Source of the DNA: Planosporangium thailandense
GTDB taxonomy: Bacteria > Actinomycetota > Actinomycetes > Mycobacteriales > Micromonosporaceae
Length of the DNA: 64,000 bases
Reading direction: 5' to 3'
NCBI RefSeq assembly: GCF_011947195.1
Contig: NZ_JAATVY010000001.1
Coordinates: forward strand, 1-64,000
The position numbers were made by a program, and so were the translations under genes. Below the pieces are notes generated by a model, which saw nothing but the letters and a program-made list of their open reading frames with translations, ran no database searches and was not told where the DNA came from. Positions within the stretch are counted from its first letter, which is position 1. Each line of letters opens with the position of its first letter. This document shows positions 60,562 through 64,000 of this stretch, one piece after another.

Positions 60562-62424
60562 GTGCCGGAGACCCTCGATGCCGCGGTCGTACGAGACTGG
60601 TGCGCCGCCGGTCTGGAGCGGCTGCGCCAGCACCAGCACGAGATCGACGCGCTCAACGTCTACCCCGTCCCCGACGGGGACACGGGCACCAACCTGGTGC
60701 TCACCGTAGCGGCTGGATACACCGCGCTCGCCGACGCCGACGGGGCCGCGGCGCTCTCCGGCGCGCTGGACGGGGCCACCGCGTCGGCGGCGCCGCTCGG
60801 CCGGATCCTGCGGTCGCTGGCCCGCGGTGCGCTGCTCGGCGCCCGGGGCAACTCGGGGGTCATCCTGTCCCAGATGTTCGGCGGCATGGCCGAGTCCCTC
60901 GCGCAGGCGTCCGACGCGGGGGGCCGCGCCCTGGCGGCCGCGCTGGACCGGGCGGCGGTCTCCGCGCGGGCGGCGGTGTCCGAGCCGGTGGAGGGGACGA
61001 TCCTCACCGTCGCGCGGGCCGCGGCCGACGCGGCGCTGGCCGTCGACGGTGACGACGTCGTGGCCGTCGCGCGTGCCGCGCGGGAGTCGGCCCGGGAGGC
61101 GCTGGCCCGGACCCCGCAGCAGTTGCCCGCGCTGGCCCGCGCCGGCGTCGTGGACGCCGGTGGGCGGGGGCTCGTGGTCCTGCTCGACGCGCTCGTCGAG
61201 GTGGTGACCGGTGGCGCGCGGCCCGATCCCGGTGCGGCCGACACCGTGCCCGCGCCGCCGATGGCTCCGGCACGGACGGCGGCGCAGCGGGAGACCGGCT
61301 CCGGCGAGTACGACTACGAGGTGCAGTACCTGCTCGACGCGCCGGCCGAAGCGGTCGACCGGCTGCGCCATGTCCTCGGCCGGCTCGGCGACTCGGTGGT
61401 CGTGGTCGGCGCACCGGCCGGGGAGACCACCGATCGGACCTGGAACGTGCACGTGCACGTCAACGACGTCGGCGCCGCCATCGAGGCCGGCATCGAGGCC
61501 GGTCGGCCATACCGCATCTCGGTGCTCCGCTTCGACGACCAGATGCGGCCCGACGGAATGCGGCACGACGGAATGCGGCACGACGGAATGCGGCACGACG
61601 AGATGCGGCCCGACGGAATGCGGCACGACGAGATGCGGAAGGCACCCGCGCCGGCTCCGACGCCCGTGGCGGCGGTCGACATGGCCGCGGAGGTGGACGC
61701 GGTCCTGCCGGTTCCCCTGATCGACCCGGTCGGTCCGGCCGACGAGCGCCCGCCGCAGTCGGGCCGGGCGGTGGTCGTGGTCTGCGACGGCGACGGCAGC
61801 GCGGAACTGTTCGCCGCCGAGGGCGCCACCGTCGTACGCCGGCATCCCGACGGCGCCGCCCCGTCGACCGGCGAGATCCTCGACACGATCCGTGCCACCG
61901 GGGCGGGCAGCGTCGTCGTCATGCCCAACGACCCCAATGTGATCGCCGCCGCCACGGCCGCCGCCGAGGAGGCGCGCGCCGAAGGGATCCGCGCGGGCGT
62001 CGTGCCCACCCGGTCCCCGGTGCAGGCGCTCGCGGCGCTCGCCGTGCGCGATCCCGATCGCCGGTTCGAAGACGACATCATCGCGATGGCCGAGTCGGCC
62101 GGCGCCTGCCGGTACGCGGAGGTCACGACCGCGAGCCGGGACGCCCTGACGGTCGCCGGCCTCTGCCGGCGCGGCGACGTGCTCGCGCTCGTCCAGGGCG
62201 AGGTGACCCTGATCGGGCAGGATCTCGTCGACACCTGCCGGCGGCTGCTCGACCGGCTGCTGGCCGCCGGCGGTGAGATGGTCACCCTGCTGACCGGCGA
62301 CCGGGTGCCCGAGGACCTGGTGGGCATCCTCACCGAACATGTCGGCCGGGAGTGGCCGTTCGTGGAGGTGCACTGCTACCGCGGCGGCCAGCCGCACTAT
62401 CCGCTGTTGGTGGGGGTGGAGTGA
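60562..62424 (+). CDS. DAK2/FakA (YloV)-type kinase subunit
   Basis: 620 aa. The N-terminal DhaL-like domain has ALNVYPVPDGDTGTNLVLT with Mg-binding Asp residues and GARGNSGVILSQMFGG; the C-terminal half matches the YloV/FakA C-terminal domain (VVMPNDPNVIAAA, VVPTRSPVQALAAL). FakA phosphorylates fatty acids presented by FakB; no DegV/FakB gene is adjacent here. Between the halves (residues 328-357) is a run of six MRHDG/MRPDG/MRHDE units. The stop overlaps the recG start (GTGA), as in other actinobacteria where yloV precedes recG. Confidence 0.88.
   Translation: MPETLDAAVVRDWCAAGLERLRQHQHEIDALNVYPVPDGDTGTNLVLTVAAGYTALADADGAAALSGALDGATASAAPLGRILRSLARGALLGARGNSGVILSQMFGGMAESLAQASDAGGRALAAALDRAAVSARAAVSEPVEGTILTVARAAADAALAVDGDDVVAVARAARESAREALARTPQQLPALARAGVVDAGGRGLVVLLDALVEVVTGGARPDPGAADTVPAPPMAPARTAAQRETGSGEYDYEVQYLLDAPAEAVDRLRHVLGRLGDSVVVVGAPAGETTDRTWNVHVHVNDVGAAIEAGIEAGRPYRISVLRFDDQMRPDGMRHDGMRHDGMRHDEMRPDGMRHDEMRKAPAPAPTPVAAVDMAAEVDAVLPVPLIDPVGPADERPPQSGRAVVVVCDGDGSAELFAAEGATVVRRHPDGAAPSTGEILDTIRATGAGSVVVMPNDPNVIAAATAAAEEARAEGIRAGVVPTRSPVQALAALAVRDPDRRFEDDIIAMAESAGACRYAEVTTASRDALTVAGLCRRGDVLALVQGEVTLIGQDLVDTCRRLLDRLLAAGGEMVTLLTGDRVPEDLVGILTEHVGREWPFVEVHCYRGGQPHYPLLVGVE
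61543..61632 (+). repeat. 15-bp in-frame repeat in the FakA-like gene, six units
   Basis: Six 15-bp units, ATGCGGCACGACGGA with C/A and GA/AG variants, at 61543, 61558, 61573, 61588, 61603 and 61618. They code for MRPDG, MRHDG, MRHDG, MRHDE, MRPDG, MRHDE. The frame is kept whatever the copy number. Confidence 0.95.
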
Positions 62425-64000
62425 CGACGACCTTCGAGACGCCGCTCAAGGGGCTGGTGGGGGACAAGACGGCCAAGGCGCTGGCGTCACATCTCGACCT
62501 GCACACCGCCGGCGACCTCATCTACCACTTCCCCCGCCGCTACGACGAGCGCGGCGAGCACACCGACATCCGGGCGCTGGAGGTCGGTGAGCAGGTCACC
62601 GTCATGGCCCAGGTGCAGCGGACGACGGTGCGGCCGATGCGCCAGCGACGCGGCCAACTGCTGGAGGTGACCGTCGGCGACGGCACCGGCGGCACCTTGA
62701 CGCTCACGTTCTTCAGCCAGCCCTGGCGGGAGCGGGATCTCAAGCCGGGCCGGTGGGGCCTGTTCGCGGGAAAGGTCACCGAGTTCCGGGGCAAGCGCCA
62801 GCTCAACAGCCCCGACTACGTGCTGCTCGACGACGAGACGGCCACCAGTGAGGTCGAGGAGTTCGCGGGTGCCCTGATCCCGGTGTACCCGGCCGCCGCG
62901 GCCGTGCCGACCTGGGTGATCGCCCGGTGCGTCCGGGTCGTTCTCGACACGCTCGCCCCTCCGGACGACCCACTGCCCGCGTCGGTACGCGCCGAGCGGG
63001 GCCTGATGGGGCTCGACAGCGCCCTTCGTGAGATCCACCGGCCGGGATCGCGGGAGTCCCTCGCGCGTGCCCGCCGACGGCTGAAATGGGACGAGGCCTT
63101 CGCCGTCCAGCTCACCCTCGCCCAGCGCAAGCACCGGGCGGCCGACTGGCCGGCCAGGCCCCGGCCGTGCCGCGACGACGGCCTGCTGGCCGCGTTCGAC
63201 GTGTCCCTGCCGTACGAGCTGACCGACGGCCAACGGCGGGTGGGCGAAGAGGTCGCAGCTGACCTGGCCGCGCCGCATCCGATGCACCGGCTGCTGCAGG
63301 GCGAGGTCGGCTCGGGCAAGACGCTGTGCGCGCTGCGGGCCATGCTGCAGGTGGTCGACGCGGGCGGGCAGGCGGCCATGCTCGCGCCCACCGAGGTGCT
63401 CGCCGCCCAGCATTACCGAAGCATTCTCGAGCTGCTCGGTCCGATGGCGCGCGCCGGTGAGCTCGGCTCGGCGGCGGAGGCGACGCGGGTGGCGTTGGTG
63501 ACCGGTTCGATGGGGGCGGCCGCCAGGCGGGCCGCCCTCGCCGAGGTCGCGTCGGGCGCCGCCGGCATCGTCGTCGGCACGCACGCGCTGCTCTACGAAG
63601 GCGTGGACTTCGCCGACCTGGGCCTGATCGTCGTCGACGAACAGCACCGGTTCGGGGTCGAGCAGCGCGACGCGCTGCGCGCCAAGGCGGATCAGCCACC
63701 GCACGTCCTCGTGATGACGGCGACCCCGATCCCGCGGACCGTCGCCATGACCGTGTACGGGGACCTCGAGACCTCGGTGCTGTCGCAGTTGCCGCGTGGC
63801 CGGTCGCCGATCGCGTCCCACGTCGTACCGGCGGCCGAGAAGCCGGCGTTCCTCGACCGGGCGTGGAGGCGGCTGCGCGAGGAGGTGGCGGCGGGGCACC
63901 AGGCGTACATCGTCTGTCCCCGCATCGGTGAGGCCGTGACCGGCGACGAGGACGAGGAGGCGCCGCCGCCCGAGGACGCGAGCGAGCGCCGGCCACCGCT
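62421..64000 (+). CDS. recG: ATP-dependent DNA helicase RecG, N-terminal part (cut by window end)
   Basis: At least 526 codons; the gene runs off the end. GTG 62421 overlaps the preceding stop (GTGA). The wedge domain starts at FETPLKGLVG, with LIYHFPRRYDERGEHTDI. Helicase motifs follow: Q-like LTDGQRRVGEEV, Walker A LQGEVGSGKTLCAL, motif Ia LAPTEVLAAQHY, DEQH box VVDEQHRFGVEQRD and motif III VMTATPIPRTVAMT. RecG remodels stalled forks and Holliday junctions. The insert EAVTGDEDEEAPPPED near the end is acidic. Confidence 0.95.
   Translation, partial: MTTTFETPLKGLVGDKTAKALASHLDLHTAGDLIYHFPRRYDERGEHTDIRALEVGEQVTVMAQVQRTTVRPMRQRRGQLLEVTVGDGTGGTLTLTFFSQPWRERDLKPGRWGLFAGKVTEFRGKRQLNSPDYVLLDDETATSEVEEFAGALIPVYPAAAAVPTWVIARCVRVVLDTLAPPDDPLPASVRAERGLMGLDSALREIHRPGSRESLARARRRLKWDEAFAVQLTLAQRKHRAADWPARPRPCRDDGLLAAFDVSLPYELTDGQRRVGEEVAADLAAPHPMHRLLQGEVGSGKTLCALRAMLQVVDAGGQAAMLAPTEVLAAQHYRSILELLGPMARAGELGSAAEATRVALVTGSMGAAARRAALAEVASGAAGIVVGTHALLYEGVDFADLGLIVVDEQHRFGVEQRDALRAKADQPPHVLVMTATPIPRTVAMTVYGDLETSVLSQLPRGRSPIASHVVPAAEKPAFLDRAWRRLREEVAAGHQAYIVCPRIGEAVTGDEDEEAPPPEDASERRPP

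Overview
The window is high-GC DNA from an actinobacterium, most likely a member of the Micromonosporaceae (genus-level placement is inference). The gene content fits: GatCAB amidotransferase, an HU protein with a Lys/Ala/Pro tail, NdgR next to leuCD, an F420-pathway guanylyltransferase (FbiD), polyphosphate kinase beside a MutT1-type protein, and many genes whose -10 box (TANNNT) lies 7-8 nt before the start codon, as expected for leaderless mRNAs. As I recall it, the order largely follows the M. tuberculosis block from etfA through ligA, gatCAB, ilvBNC, leuB, leuCD, hup, mutT1, ppk, fbiD, gpsA, ddl, thiL and ung to recG, so most of this is core chromosome with accessory genes interspersed.

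Layout. 1-4138: end of etfA, cysteine desulfurase, mnmA, a B12-independent methionine synthase-like gene and a VOC protein. 4143-12730: accessory genes (membrane-tethered MazF-like protein, MMPL exporter, Nudix protein, Asn-rich secreted protein, methyltransferase plus APH-like kinase) around ligA. 12873-16164: gatCAB. 16220-22321: metallophosphoesterase, sugar-dehydrogenase-like lipoprotein, 2-hydroxyacid dehydrogenase, PH-domain membrane protein, unknown membrane protein. 22324-35182: branched-chain amino acid block (ilvD, ilvB-ilvN-ilvC, leuB, ilvE, cimA), with a GGDEF/EAL protein between ilvD and ilvB. 35191-44235: EEP-family membrane protein, a small Cys-rich protein, two tandem large ATPase-LuxR regulators, a glycosylase-like protein, an FAH hydrolase. 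44322-44493: tRNA-Gln and tRNA-Glu. 44664-47407: ndgR divergent from leuCD. 47564-64000: hup, mutT1, ppk, a small cold-shock-like gene, fbiD, plsC-like, gpsA, a trans-sulfuration enzyme, ung, ddl, DUF3515, a solo Lrp sensor domain, thiL, GNAT, rpmB, a FakA/YloV-type protein and the start of recG.

How they work together. The central theme is branched-chain amino acid synthesis: citramalate synthase feeds 2-oxobutyrate, IlvBN, IlvC, IlvD and IlvE make Val/Ile, and LeuCD and LeuB serve Leu (leuA is not in the window). Two transcripts, ilvBNC and cimA, are each preceded by a short ORF with a Val-Leu-Ile(-Ile) codon run, a hairpin over its stop codon and a U-tailed terminator, so both look controlled by ribosome-mediated attenuation; leuCD is divergent from its probable regulator NdgR. 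GatCAB and the tRNA-Gln/tRNA-Glu pair fit the indirect route to Gln-tRNA.

Most notable non-textbook features: two identical 27-codon mini-ORFs, each 80 bp, chained by 4-nt start/stop overlaps between plsC and gpsA; a 22-bp duplication that puts a -10 box in front of ung; the cimA attenuator; a set of long GATC-ended palindromic terminators; and an Asn/Gly/Ala-rich secreted protein. No CRISPR array, insertion sequence, phage or obviously new multigene defence system was found.
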